Source: Arthrobacter sp. H16F315 (GTDB taxonomy: Bacteria > Actinomycetota > Actinomycetes > Actinomycetales > Micrococcaceae). From it: a stretch of 64,000 nt of DNA. The notes under the pieces were generated by a model. The model had not been told where the DNA came from. It ran no database searches and saw only the letters and a list, made by a program, of their open reading frames with translations. The stretch lies in assembly GCF_024124825.1 (NCBI RefSeq), contig NZ_JAMXSS010000001.1, forward strand, positions 1 through 64,000. The letters are read 5' to 3'. How positions within the stretch are numbered: the first letter of the stretch is position 1; every line of letters begins with the position of its first letter. The position numbers and the translations under genes are program-made. Shown here piece by piece: positions 54,357 through 63,989 of the stretch.

Positions 54357-54721
54357 TTTTGCCTTGTTGACCCCTAGGCCAGCTGCAGACGGCCGAGGGT
54401 TCGGCCCGTGCCCTGGGCGTTTCGCTCAGGGTTACCGCAGCAACGGGGTCATTTGTCCGGGAGCATTTCGCGCCGACAGATCCATGTCTGCGCTAATGGG
54501 CGTTCCGCCAAGGCATACCGCCACCGGTTGTTGCCTCCAGCGCGACGGCAGCGGATTTTGGCCGCCGGGAGTCTGGATTGGCCGAGTAGGTACCACTGGA
54601 GATCACGAACAGGGACGGAACTCCTGGGGTTTCGAGGGATTTGATCGCGCCATGTTTGGGCTAACCTGGCCCGCCGCTGATGGAGGACCGTCCCTCGGAA
54701 TCAGTGAAACACGGTCCGGTC

Positions 54722-54834
54722 GCATTGAGCGGAGTCGGCCGAAAAGATCATCCTTTCGGCCACGAAGAGATCATTCTTTTGGGTTTCCGAACGGCTGATG
54801 TGTCCCTCCTCACGCGGGGAAACAATTGAACATG
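54722..54834 (+). ncRNA. candidate structured RNA element, copy B (hyuA leader)
   Basis: The counterpart of 49448-49553, about 130 bases upstream of the hyuA start. GGCCGAAA/TTTCGGCC gives an extra hairpin at its 5' end, and the CGGCC/GGCUG pair and a CCC/GGG hairpin are kept. The position in the 5' leader of a catabolic operon fits a cis-regulatory RNA; no known riboswitch class is recognised. Confidence 0.4.
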
Positions 54835-54967
54835 CACCCGTTTGGACGACGTTCGCCGGGAACAGCCGGTCTGGCCCTTCCACGCCAGGCGTCGTCTACA
54901 CATTCCCCAGGGATCAACGAAGCGACCGCGGGAGCGGGAGCCGCAAGAACAAAGAACAGAGGACATT

Positions 54968-57094
54968 GTGGCCTACAGAATTTCAGTTGACACCGGTGGT
55001 ACGTTCACGGACGTTGTTATCACCGACCATGACGGAACCATCCACATCGGAAAGGCGCTGACGACGTACCTGCGTGCCTTCGATGGAATTGCCCAGGCCA
55101 TCGAGCAGGTGGCGACCGAGCTTGGTGTCAGCACCTCAGCCCTTCTCGCGGACGCGTCGCACTTTGCCTATGGGACGACCCGGTCCACGAATGCCATCGT
55201 CGAACACAAGACTGCGCGTACTGCTTTTCTGACAACGGCAGGATTCCCGGACACCCTGTTGTTGCGCGAGGGCGGGAAGCTCGGTGGAGCGTTCTCCCAG
55301 CGCGAATTCAGCGCCCCCTACGTTCCCCGCTATCTGACTTTCGAGATCGATGAGCGTATCGACAGCAGCGGCGAAGTGTTCAGCCCCCTGGACGAGGCAA
55401 GCGTTTTGCGTGCCATCGACCAGTGTCGGATCCACAGTGTCGACGCGGTCGGGGTGAGCCTGCTGTGGTCCACCGTCAACGGTGAGAACGAGCTGCGTGT
55501 CGGGGAACTTCTGGACGAACACCTGCCGGGTATCCCCTACACCCTGAGCCACCAGCTGAACCCGGTACTGCGCGAGTACCGTCGCTCGTCTTCCACTGTG
55601 ATCGACGCCTCGTTGAAGCCCCTGATGCAGAGCTTCCTCGGGGAACTCTCCGATGACCTCCGTGCCCACGGCTTTGCCGGGAAACTCCTGATATCCACAA
55701 GCTTTGGCGGTTCGTGGCCTGTCGACAAGATGATCGAGCGGCCGATCTACAGCGTCGGTTCCGGACCCTCGATGGCTCCGCTTACCGCCCTTCAGGCCGG
55801 CATCAATACGCTCAAGGACGCGGAACCGAACCTGTTGGTCTGCGACACCGGCGGAACCACCTTCGACGCCGGTCTGATCAGCAACGGCAACATCCACTAC
55901 AGCGCGGACACCTGGCTAGGCCAGAAATGGACCGGTCACATCACTGGAACGAAGTCCGTCGACGTCCGCTCCATCGGCGCCGGCGGCGGTTCGATCATCA
56001 GCGTCGACGGCGGCGGACTCGTCCGCGTCGGTCCCGAGAGCGCCGGCGCTGACCCAGGGCCGGCGTGCTACGGCCGCGGAGGTACGCTCCCGACCATCAC
56101 GGACGCAGCTTTGGTGCTGGGGTACTTTGACCCGCACGGTTTCATTGGAGGCAAGCTGCGGCTTGACGTTCCGGCGGCCCGCGAGGCACTGCGACCCGTG
56201 GCCGAGCGGCTCGGCGTCTCCATCGAGCAGGCTGCACGGGGCGCGCTGATCCTCGCAAGCCAGAACATCGTCTCCGCGGTCCGGGAAATGACGGTCTCGC
56301 AGGGCATCGACCCCCGGGAACTGTCCATCGTCGCAGGCGGCGGCGCGAGCGGAGTCAACATCATCCAGATCGCCCGCGAACTCGGCGTCCAGCAGGTCGT
56401 CCTGCCCATGACCGCCGGCGCGCTCTCGGCAGCAGGTGCGCTGAACGCGGACATCATCTCGGACTTCACCGTGAGTTCCTTCGCTTCGTCGCGGGACTTT
56501 GACATCGAATCCGTGAACCGTGCACTCGCGGCCGTTGAAGCGCAGGCCGATGCATTCATCGAAGACATCGCTTCCCTCGAACCGGTTACAGTGCGTAAAT
56601 CGCTTAGCGTCGATGCCCGTTACCCGGGCCAGGTGTGGGAACTTGAAACACCCCTTCCCGGACTCCGGATCGAGAGCCATAACGACGTCCAGGCTTTGAA
56701 TCAGGAGTTCCACCGGCAGCACCTGCGCGTCTTCGCCGTAAACGACCCCGCCGAGCAGATCGAATGCCTTGTCTGGAAGATGCGGGTCACCGCAGTGCTG
56801 GACAAACCATCCGTACCGGTCAAGAAGGGCGACGGCCGCCCTGCCGAACCGGTTCGGCACCGAACCGTGCTTTTCGCCGCCGCCGATGTGCCGGAGACGC
56901 CCGTGTACCAAGGCGAATCACTTGAAGCGGGCACAACGGTGTTCGGTCCCGCCATCATCTTCCTGGCCACCACGACGCTCGTCGTAGACCCGGGTGCCAC
57001 CGTATTCGTCGCGACGAGCGGCGATTTCATCATCGATGCAGGAACCAACGACCAGGCCGCAGAGCTTGTCGCCGCCGAGGAGGCACACGCATGA
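54968..57094 (+). CDS. hyuA: hydantoinase/oxoprolinase subunit A
   Basis: From the GTG at 54968 (GAGG upstream) a 708-residue protein; the longer upstream frame is unlikely. YRISVDTGGTFTDVVI opens the ASKHA-type ATPase fold, and LVCDTGGTTFDAGLI and GAGGGSII are its other phosphate motifs. The HyuA subunit binds ATP and activates the cyclic amide for opening by HyuB. Family members act on hydantoins, 5-oxoproline, caprolactam or acetone. The stop overlaps hyuB (ATGA). Confidence 0.88.
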   Translation: MAYRISVDTGGTFTDVVITDHDGTIHIGKALTTYLRAFDGIAQAIEQVATELGVSTSALLADASHFAYGTTRSTNAIVEHKTARTAFLTTAGFPDTLLLREGGKLGGAFSQREFSAPYVPRYLTFEIDERIDSSGEVFSPLDEASVLRAIDQCRIHSVDAVGVSLLWSTVNGENELRVGELLDEHLPGIPYTLSHQLNPVLREYRRSSSTVIDASLKPLMQSFLGELSDDLRAHGFAGKLLISTSFGGSWPVDKMIERPIYSVGSGPSMAPLTALQAGINTLKDAEPNLLVCDTGGTTFDAGLISNGNIHYSADTWLGQKWTGHITGTKSVDVRSIGAGGGSIISVDGGGLVRVGPESAGADPGPACYGRGGTLPTITDAALVLGYFDPHGFIGGKLRLDVPAAREALRPVAERLGVSIEQAARGALILASQNIVSAVREMTVSQGIDPRELSIVAGGGASGVNIIQIARELGVQQVVLPMTAGALSAAGALNADIISDFTVSSFASSRDFDIESVNRALAAVEAQADAFIEDIASLEPVTVRKSLSVDARYPGQVWELETPLPGLRIESHNDVQALNQEFHRQHLRVFAVNDPAEQIECLVWKMRVTAVLDKPSVPVKKGDGRPAEPVRHRTVLFAAADVPETPVYQGESLEAGTTVFGPAIIFLATTTLVVDPGATVFVATSGDFIIDAGTNDQAAELVAAEEAHA

Positions 57095-58863
57095 AAACCG
57101 ACCCCATTCTGATGGCCGTCATCTCCAACCGGTTCGACAGCATCGTGCGGGAAATGGAGAACACTCTGCTTCGCACAGGCCGCAGCGGGGTGCTGAACAT
57201 GGCGCGGGACTTCTCTTGCGCCATCACAACCGGCGAGAACGAACTGCTCTCATCCGCAGAAGGCCTCCCGTGCCACATCTTCGGTGCGCACCTGATGACG
57301 GGCGCCATGACCGAGCTGCACGCTGATCTGGCGGACGGTGACGCGTTCCTGCACAACGACCCGTATCGCGGAAACTCTCACGCGGCCGACCACACGATCC
57401 TTGTGCCCGTGTTCTTCGAGGGCGAGCACATGTTCACGACCCTCGCCAAGGCCCATCAGGCCGACGCCGGCAACTCGGAGCCTTCAACCTACATGCCGTT
57501 CGCCAAGGACGTCTACCAGGAAGGGGCGATCGTCTTCCCGTGTGTCAGGGTCCAGAAGGACCGCCAGGATGTTGCCGACATTATCCGGATGTGCCGTTCG
57601 CGCATCCGTATCCCCGACCAGTGGTACGGCGACTACCTCGCCATGGTCGGGGCGGCGAGAGTCGCCGAAGCCAGGCTCAAGGAACTGTGCGAACGTTACG
57701 GGAAGGACATCGTCAAGCAGTTCATCAAAGACTGGATGGACTACTCGGAAGAGAAGATGGCGCAGGCCATTGCCAAGCTGCCCGCAGGGACGACCCTTGG
57801 CATAGGGAAGCACGATCCGATCGAAGGCATTCTTCCGGACGGCGTCGAGATCCGTGTAAAGATCACGGTCGACCCTGCCGGAGGGCGCGTCAAGCTGGAC
57901 CTGACGGACAATATCGACTGTGTCCCGGCAGGCATCAACGAGTCTGAGGCCTGCACCGTAAGCAACGTGATGACAGGCGTGTTCAACTCGCTGGAATCCG
58001 GGATTCCTGCCAACTCCGGGTCCTTCCGCCGCATTGAGCTGCTGCTGCGCGACAACTGCATCGTCGGTCGCCCCCAGTTCCCGCACTCGACGTCGGTGGC
58101 GACCACCAACATCGGTGACCGCCTTACCGTCACCACGCAGAAAGCAATCGCCGACGCGTGGGACGGATTTGGGGCAGCAGAGGGAGCAACCGGCCTTGGC
58201 CCGGGTTTCTCCGTGGTCTCCGGCACCGACCGTCGACAGAACGACGCGGCTTTCGTCAACCAGGTCTTTCTGGGATCCCAGGGCGGACCGGCAAACCCCG
58301 ACTTTGATGGTTGGGTCACCTATGGCCTCGCAGTCGCTGCCGGACTCATGTTCCGCGACAGCGTGGAGCTGTCGGAACTGAAGTATCCCTTCCGTGTGGG
58401 TGAACTGCGTATCCGCCAAGACTCCGAAGGCGCCGGGCGCAGGCGCGGGGCCCCCGGTGCCACGGTGCATTTCGGCCCGAAATGGGACCCCATGGAGGTC
58501 GCCTACGTAACTGACTGTGTCTCGTTCCCTCCGCGCGGTACACAAGGTGGCCTCCCAGCTGCTCGGAACATCCCGTTCAAACTGGACCGCGATGGCAAGG
58601 AAACCGAGATCCGGCCTCTGGGTACCATTACACTCCAGCCCGGCGAGGAAATCGGACAGCACTCCACCGGCGGTGGCGGCTACGGTCCGGCTTTCGAGCG
58701 CGAAACTGAACGCGTCAGGCAGGACGTTTTGTCCGGATTCGTCTCCTTCGAGCGGGCCCGGGAAGTGTACGGCGTGGCCTTCACCAATGAGCAGGCGACA
58801 GCTGAACTGCAGATCGATGCCGCTGAAACGTCCCGCCTGCGCGCACGCCACGCGTCGGCCTAA
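57091..58863 (+). CDS. hyuB: hydantoinase/oxoprolinase subunit B
   Basis: A 590-residue protein starting MKTDPILMAVISNRFDSIVREMENTLLRTGRSGVLN (cues: RFDSIVREMENTLLRT, NDPYRGNSHAADHTILVPVF). Other signatures: GHSTGGGGYGPAFER-like end (here HSTGGGGYGPAF). It is the metal-dependent B subunit that completes ring opening with HyuA. It is followed by a hairpin terminator. Confidence 0.88.
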   Translation: MKTDPILMAVISNRFDSIVREMENTLLRTGRSGVLNMARDFSCAITTGENELLSSAEGLPCHIFGAHLMTGAMTELHADLADGDAFLHNDPYRGNSHAADHTILVPVFFEGEHMFTTLAKAHQADAGNSEPSTYMPFAKDVYQEGAIVFPCVRVQKDRQDVADIIRMCRSRIRIPDQWYGDYLAMVGAARVAEARLKELCERYGKDIVKQFIKDWMDYSEEKMAQAIAKLPAGTTLGIGKHDPIEGILPDGVEIRVKITVDPAGGRVKLDLTDNIDCVPAGINESEACTVSNVMTGVFNSLESGIPANSGSFRRIELLLRDNCIVGRPQFPHSTSVATTNIGDRLTVTTQKAIADAWDGFGAAEGATGLGPGFSVVSGTDRRQNDAAFVNQVFLGSQGGPANPDFDGWVTYGLAVAAGLMFRDSVELSELKYPFRVGELRIRQDSEGAGRRRGAPGATVHFGPKWDPMEVAYVTDCVSFPPRGTQGGLPAARNIPFKLDRDGKETEIRPLGTITLQPGEEIGQHSTGGGGYGPAFERETERVRQDVLSGFVSFERAREVYGVAFTNEQATAELQIDAAETSRLRARHASA

Positions 58864-58880
58864 CCAGGAAGCATAGGTGT

Positions 58881-58922
58881 CACGGGTGTCTGAACTGAAC
58901 ACCACAGGGTCAGGCACCCGTG
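58881..58922 (+). terminator. hairpin after hyuB
   Basis: CACGGGTGTCTGA and TCAGGCACCCGTG pair over 13 positions with one G-U, around a 16-base loop, 18 bases after the hyuB stop. No strong T-run follows. Confidence 0.55.
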
Positions 58923-58947
58923 GCATGCCCGTTAGCTGTGAAAGAAT

Positions 58948-60869
58948 GTGGCCGTGAGCTCAAAAGAAGCCTCTGATCGGCTGAAAAGGGCCGCCTTCGA
59001 TGCGGTGCCGCTCGCAACTGCCATCTTCCGCAAGGAGCGCGCCGACAGGCTGGTGTTTCTCGACGGGAACAGCGAGTTTGATGTACTGCTCCAGGAAAGT
59101 TCTAAAACGGACCAAGGCGCCGCGATCAGGCCAGGGGCAGCCCTTAGCAAACTGGTGGCCGCCTCTCTCTCCACGACGTCCGAGCCTCACACCGTTTCCG
59201 TCCAGCTAGGTGAACATCAGGGAGCCTTCCGGTTGAGGGGCAGGCCCTTCAGCGTGCCAGATGACCCGGCTGAATACGTGGTTGTCCAGCTCAGGGCGCT
59301 CACAGAGCAGGAGTCCACAGAGCATGATCTGCATTCGACGATCCGGCAGCTCAAGGACCTTCTGGACAACTCGACGGCCCTGATGTACACCAAGGACCTC
59401 AGCGGGCGGTACGTCATCGTCAACGACTATTTCGCCAGGCGCTTTGGCACGAGCGCGGAATCAATCATCGGCCTCACCGATCACGATCTCTTCGCCGGAC
59501 CGATCGCCGATGTCTACCGCGATAACGACAACATGGTGATCAGAACCTGCGATTCCATTGAAGTCGAAGAACCGCTCGCGATAATAGGCGACCGGACCGA
59601 CCCTGACGAGGACAGCCGCTGGCTCTCCATCAAGTTCCCCCTAATCGACGATGCGGGCCGCCCCTACGCGCTCGGTGCGATCTCCACCGACATCACCGAC
59701 CGCAAACGCGCCGAGAGAGCGGCCCGCGACGCCATGCACGAGGCAGAACGCGCCAACCGATCGAAGAGTGAGTTCCTGTCCAGGATGAGCCACGAATTGC
59801 GCACACCGCTGAATGCCATCCTCGGCTTCGCCCAGCTGCTTCAGGACCTCCCGCTCAGCCCCAGGGCAGCCGAAAGCGCCGGCCACATCCTTGATGCCGG
59901 CAACCATCTGCTCTCCCTCGTCAACGACGTGCTTGACATCACCTGGATTGAAGCAGGAGCCCCCGGCATTGCCACGACCCCCGTGCGAGCCATCGAATCC
60001 ATCCACCAGGCCCTCGAGCTCATGCGCCCGCTCGCGGCGGCCCAGGATATTGAAATCGCGAGCGACCTGCACGGTGCCCTGCACCGCTACATTCTGGCCG
60101 ACACCCAACGGCTCCGGCAGGTTTTCCTGAACCTGCTCGGAAACGCCGTTAAGTTCAACAGGGCGCAGGGTGCGGTCCGCGTCTGGTGCGAACTCGCAGA
60201 GGGATCCCTTCGCTTCCTCATCACGGACACAGGCCCCGGCATGTCCGAAGACGACGTTCAACGGCTGTTCACGCCCTTCGTCCGGCTGGCCCAGGCCGCT
60301 GAGGTCGAAGGGTCGGGTCTGGGGCTGGCGCTTTCCAGGAAGCTGGTCGAGGAAATGGGCGGTGTCCTGGGCATCGAACACACGGCCCCGGGAGAAGGAT
60401 CGACCTTCTTCGTTGAGATGCCGCTCGGGCCCGAACCGGAGGAAGAAGTCCCAGTACCGGAATCCGGGATCGGAACGGTCGTCATCCCCGGCGGGGCAGA
60501 GGCGACCATCCTGCATATCGAGGACACCTACGCCAATATCCGCTTGGTCGAGAACATCATTGCCGGGATGGGCGACCTCAACCTCGTCTCCGCGACCAGC
60601 GGCAGATCCGGAATCGCCCTCGCCCGCGAGATTTCCCCCAGCTCATCCTGTTGGATGTGAACCTGGCTGACATGTCAGGCATTGAGGTCGTGAAGCAGCT
60701 GCAGCAGGACGAACGCACACGACGAATCCCCGTCATTGTCCTCTCGGCCGATGCAACGCCTGCCCGCATCGCAGAGCTGCGCGGCATCGGAATCCTGGAC
60801 TACCTCACCAAGCCCTTTGAAATCCACCACTTCGCACGAACCATCCGCAGCGCTTTGGCGCTGCCATGA
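58948..60869 (+). CDS. PAS hybrid histidine kinase, frameshifted near its receiver
   Basis: A GTG-started frame to 60660 and a second frame to 60869 join if one C is added to the run 60635-60639, giving about 640 residues with REISPQLILLDVNLADMSG across the joint. Residues about 125-230 form a PAS domain (LMYTKDLSGRYVIVNDYF). Kinase boxes: H-box MSHELRTPLNAILGF, N-box LLGNAVKF, G boxes DTGPGMS and GSGLGLALSRKLVEEMGG. The C-terminal receiver has the Asp of LLDVNL and Lys of LTKPF. No membrane helix is visible, so it is a cytosolic sensor. It pairs with the next gene. Confidence 0.82.
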
Positions 60870-61504
60870 AGATCCTCACCGTCTTCATCGCCGACGACCA
60901 CCCCGTGTACCGGGAAGGGCTGGCCCGAAACTGGGAGGCAGTACCGCAGATCAATGTCGTGGGATCCGCAGGAGACGGCAGAAGCGCACTGGCGGCCATC
61001 CGGAAGTTGAATCCCGACGTGGCAGTCATGGACCTGAAACTGCCCGAACTCGACGGCATGCAGGTCCTGGAACTGCTGTTCGCCGAAGGCTCGCCGACCC
61101 ACATACTCGTGCTGACCGCCTACATGGACAGCACGACCGTCTACCGGGCCTTCGCCCACGGCGCACGAGGATTCCTCGAGAAAGCCGCATCCTTTGACGA
61201 GATCACCGACGCCGTCCTTCAGGTCGGCGCGGGCGGAACCGTCATCGCCGCCTTCGCCCAGGACCTTCTCGCCCGGGAACTCCGCACCCGCAAGGACACC
61301 CCGGAGAAGCCGGTTCTTTCCTCCCGGGAAGTCGAGATTCTCCGACTCGCAGCTGACGGGCACTCGGGCCAAAAAATCGCCAGCGAACTCCACATCTCCC
61401 TGGCGACCGTCAAGACCCACCTCCAGCACATCTACGACAAACTCGATGTCTCCGACCGTGCCTCCGCCGTCGCGCAAGCCATCCGCCGCGGCTTCCTGCG
61501 CTAA
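60866..61504 (+). CDS. NarL/FixJ-type response regulator
   Basis: A 212-residue protein; ATGA overlaps the kinase stop. The receiver has Asp pairs in FIADDHPVYREGL and Asp in AVMDLKLPELDGM, with Lys in FLEKAASF. The C-terminal LuxR-type HTH is LSSREVEILRLAADGHSGQKIASELHISLATVKTHLQHIYDKL. It should switch on the hyu genes or the permease/oxidase genes in response to the kinase. Confidence 0.85.
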   Translation: MKILTVFIADDHPVYREGLARNWEAVPQINVVGSAGDGRSALAAIRKLNPDVAVMDLKLPELDGMQVLELLFAEGSPTHILVLTAYMDSTTVYRAFAHGARGFLEKAASFDEITDAVLQVGAGGTVIAAFAQDLLARELRTRKDTPEKPVLSSREVEILRLAADGHSGQKIASELHISLATVKTHLQHIYDKLDVSDRASAVAQAIRRGFLR

Positions 61505-61647
61505 CAATCACCGACCGCCATGCGCACGAAGCATCGTGAACTGCAAGTGGGCGTACTTGCATCCCACTTCAATGGACCTGGAACGGCGTCCACCGAGTTG
61601 GACCTGTGGACGTCCGTCGTAGCCAGTGCAGTCGACTTCTGACATTT

Positions 61648-61858
61648 CGTGCAGTTGTCTTCTGAAAATGACATTGTTGCCGCTGGGCTCAGGTTAGCAA
61701 GCGTGCACGAAACTCAATACAGGGCCGCGTTGTTCATTTTCCGGTTTCGTGCACGGTTGCGTGCAAAGGGCGCTGTCCGGGTTCCGCGAATTAGCGCGGA
61801 GTCGGGAAGCTTGCGTCGTCCGGCTTGACCCGTGCACGCAAACGACCGATTCCGTGCA
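61648..61858. repeat. cluster of CGTGCA repeats
   Basis: CGTGCA occurs at 61648, 61702, 61748, 61760, 61831 and 61853 within 211 bases, several as part of TTTCGTGCACG and its complement GCGTGCACGAAA. The area lies between convergent genes (61504 and 61928). Such clusters are typical binding sites; KfrA-like or Rep proteins are candidates. Confidence 0.45.
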
Positions 61859-61927
61859 AAGGCTGCCGGATCGAGCCATCCCTGAAACTAAGTCGGGCCC
61901 TTGGCTTGGATGTAGCATTTGTTCTTC

Positions 61928-62533
61928 TTAGACATCAGAGGGCTTCGCCTCCGGGGCGACCCGTTGCAACAAGGCGTTGTGCACCTTCTCCAGTGTGCTG
62001 CTACGTGCCTCGGCACTGGCGAGCTTCTTCTCCGCCTCCGCTGCCGCGCCGGCAGCAGCGCGTTCTGCTGCACGGGTGTCTTCCAGCTCAGTGCCCAGGG
62101 CGGCCAGCCGTTGCTCCAAAGCCTCCGCCGTGGACTGCAGAGCGGTGATGCGGGCCTGATGTTCGGCGGCCGCGGATTCCTTCTCCGCGGCTGCCTTGTC
62201 CAGGTCCGCCACCAGCTCGGCGATTTCCAGGTCTTTGTCCTTGCGTTCCTGCGCCCAGGCCGTCTCGACGGCGGCGTGCCGCTCGGAAGCCAGCGTAGAG
62301 GCGTCAGCCCAGCAGGCCGCGGCGAGCCGCGTGGCCTGTTCGAGCAGGGCCGGCGGCGTCGCTGCCACCTGTCCCCCGGCGGCGAGCTTCTCCTCTGACC
62401 ATTCCTTCAGGTAGCGGGTAGCGTCCGCGTTGCTGACGCCGGCGGTAGCCCGGACCGTGGAGACGGTCGGGCGGCGCTCAGCGCTGATCTGCTCGGCGGC
62501 GGCAAAGACGCGGTCTTTCACACTCGTCGTCAT
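61928..62533 (-). CDS. KfrA-like DNA-binding coiled-coil protein
   Basis: From the ATG at 62533 (GGGAGAAA upstream) a 201-residue protein. [41 protein letters not shown] is the KfrA_N helix-turn-helix domain (cues: [22 protein letters not shown]); the rest is a long coiled coil rich in Ala/Glu/Arg. KfrA-type proteins aid plasmid stability and repress their own gene. A 16-bp inverted repeat lies 17 bases upstream, its likely operator. Confidence 0.8.
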   Translation of the reverse strand: MTTSVKDRVFAAAEQISAERRPTVSTVRATAGVSNADATRYLKEWSEEKLAAGGQVAATPPALLEQATRLAAACWADASTLASERHAAVETAWAQERKDKDLEIAELVADLDKAAAEKESAAAEHQARITALQSTAEALEQRLAALGTELEDTRAAERAAAGAAAEAEKKLASAEARSSTLEKVHNALLQRVAPEAKPSDV

Positions 62534-62550
62534 GGCGGTTTCTCCCAAAA

Positions 62551-62586
62551 AGTAGTAGGAGTAGTAACGATACTACTCCTACTACT
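62551..62586. promoter_or_regulatory. 16-bp palindrome upstream of the KfrA-like gene
   Basis: AGTAGTAGGAGTAGTA (62551-62566) and TACTACTCCTACTACT (62571-62586) are exact complements with the 4-base spacer ACGA. The repeat of AGTAGT/GGAGTAGTA within each arm suggests multiple protein contacts. It overlaps the likely promoter of the KfrA-like gene and the end of the SSB gene. Confidence 0.75.
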
Positions 62587-62599
62587 ACTTTTCAATGCT

Positions 62600-63111
62600 T
62601 TAGAATGGCGGCTCGGAGTCCGGGCCGCCGGCGCCGCTGGTCTGTGGTGTGGCCCAGGGGTCTTCCTGCGGCGCCGCTTGGCCTGTCGGCCCAGTGTTGC
62701 CCTGGTTGCCGAACCCACCAGCTCCTTGTCCCCCTGGGCGGTGCTGCGCTGGGTGCGGTTGATTTTCGCATTTGCATACCGGAGGGAAGGGCCGATTTCG
62801 TCCACTTCCAGTTCGATCACGGTGCGCTTTTCGCCTTCCTTGGTCTCGTAGGAGCGGGACTTCAATCGTCCGGAGACGATGACCCGCATGCCCTTAGTCA
62901 GGGACTCGGCCACGTTCTCTGCCGCTTCGCGCCAGACGGACGCCCGGAGAAACAGGGTCTCGCTGTCTTTCCATTCGTTGCTTTGCCGGTCAAAGGTCCG
63001 GGGCGTGGAGGCGATGGTGAAGTTTGCCACCGCGGATCCCGAGGGGGTGAAGCGCAGCTCTGGGTCGGAAGTGAGGTTGCCAATCACGGTAATAGTGGTT
63101 TCGCCTGACAT
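62600..63111 (-). CDS. ssb: single-stranded DNA-binding protein, frameshifted tail
   Basis: The ATG at 63111 gives an OB-fold [32 protein letters not shown] and [42 protein letters not shown] (cues: [27 protein letters not shown]). As given, the tail runs out of frame; adding one C/G to the run 62730-62734 restores a Gly/Gln/Pro tail ending DSEPPF, the usual acidic SSB tip, 170 residues in all. It coats single-stranded plasmid DNA in transfer and replication. Confidence 0.82.
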
Positions 63112-63134
63112 TGGTGTTGCCCTTTTCTCTCGGT

Positions 63135-63422
63135 TTAGAACAGTGCGTTCAGTGGTTTGATATCGGGGATGTCGCCATACTTTGGCCAGCCAGTGCCTTT
63201 CTCGCACGCCAGGAACCGCTGGGTGAGGTCGCCGCTGATCGGTTTGCCCTCTTCGGCGTATTCGGGCTGGGAATAGAAGTCGATGATCTCTGCGACGGTA
63301 CCGCGTCCGTGTGCGGACCAGCCGGAGAAGTTGCTTCGATGTGGTTCGGTGGGGTCCCGCCGTCCCTGTGGTGGTTCGAGGTAGCCGGTGATCTTGCTTG
63401 GAAAGCTGCTGTTTCGTGCCAT
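63135..63422 (-). CDS. unrecognised small protein
   Basis: A 95-residue protein with AGAGG before the [47 protein letters not shown] and [17 protein letters not shown] are soluble and contain many aromatics; no motif known. It lies between ssb and the 48-residue gene on the same strand, probably in one operon of single-strand-DNA-related genes. Confidence 0.5.
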   Translation of the reverse strand: MARNSSFPSKITGYLEPPQGRRDPTEPHRSNFSGWSAHGRGTVAEIIDFYSQPEYAEEGKPISGDLTQRFLACEKGTGWPKYGDIPDIKPLNALF

Positions 63423-63425
63423 GGC

Positions 63426-63572
63426 CTATACCTCTGCCGTGGCGATTTGGCGGACTTCGCGGAATGAGTGGGTGTTCTGTTCCAGCCAGCGGTGAAGCTC
63501 GTCTTCCGTGGTGGTTGCCTTGATCTTTGTCTTGCCCTGGTGTGAGTCGTAGATGGCGAACCAGATGGTCAT
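63426..63572 (-). CDS. 48-residue unrecognised protein
   Basis: A 48-residue protein with GGAGG 5 bases before the ATG, a strong ribosome site. Sequence features: aromatic start ([13 protein letters not shown]), then a Lys-rich strand and [20 protein letters not shown], a helix. It ends 3 bases before the next minus-strand gene. The short size and unknown function limit confidence, but the ribosome site is good. Confidence 0.45.
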   Translation of the reverse strand: MTIWFAIYDSHQGKTKIKATTTEDELHRWLEQNTHSFREVRQIATAEV

Positions 63573-63594
63573 GGTGTCCTCCAAAGCTTGGTGG

Positions 63595-63629
63595 CCCGGC
63601 ACCCGGGGCGTGTTCCTCCGGGTGCCGGG
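63595..63629 (-). terminator. long GC hairpin before the small genes
   Basis: CCCGGCACCCGG and CCGGGTGCCGGG pair perfectly over 12 bp around an 11-base loop. It follows the minus-strand gene ending at 63636 and likely stops its transcription. No strong T-run. Confidence 0.55.
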
Positions 63630-63635
63630 TGGTCT

Positions 63636-63989
63636 TTAGTCGGTGGTGGGGATTCCAGCGGCGAGAAGGTCTTCCCAAAGGGCGGAACCTTCGATGTCGG
63701 TCCAGTCCGAACCGGCGCGGACGTCCGGGGCGCTCCCCCGGTGTTCCCAGATTTCCAGTCTGCTCATGGAGCCCTTGTCGTCGAGGATCAACCTGGTTGC
63801 CGGCTCGTCGTTCTCCGGGGATCGGTAGAGGGCTGCGACATGATGGCCGTCAATGTCGTGCACTTCGGGCAGCTGGTCCGAGCAGACAAGGAAAGGATTG
63901 GCTTTCAGCAGCGTTTCGGCGTGCTGGTCCCCGTAGATTCCTGAGTCGATGGCGCGCCGATCAAATACCAGCGGTTCAATATCGGTCAC
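63636..63989 (-). CDS. unrecognised protein, possibly partial at the window edge
   Basis: A 117-residue protein from a GTG at 63989 near the end of the window; the true start may lie outside. Soluble, with many Asp/Glu and an [25 protein letters not shown] strand-rich middle. No family recognised. A GC hairpin follows its stop. Confidence 0.45.
   Translation of the reverse strand: MTDIEPLVFDRRAIDSGIYGDQHAETLLKANPFLVCSDQLPEVHDIDGHHVAALYRSPENDEPATRLILDDKGSMSRLEIWEHRGSAPDVRAGSDWTDIEGSALWEDLLAAGIPTTD

Noticed and set aside
49396..54883. A conserved minus-strand peptide shared by the two copies of the repeated element
   Set aside because: The short minus-strand frames do align, but most differences change amino acids while base pairing on the plus strand is kept, so coding is less likely than structure.
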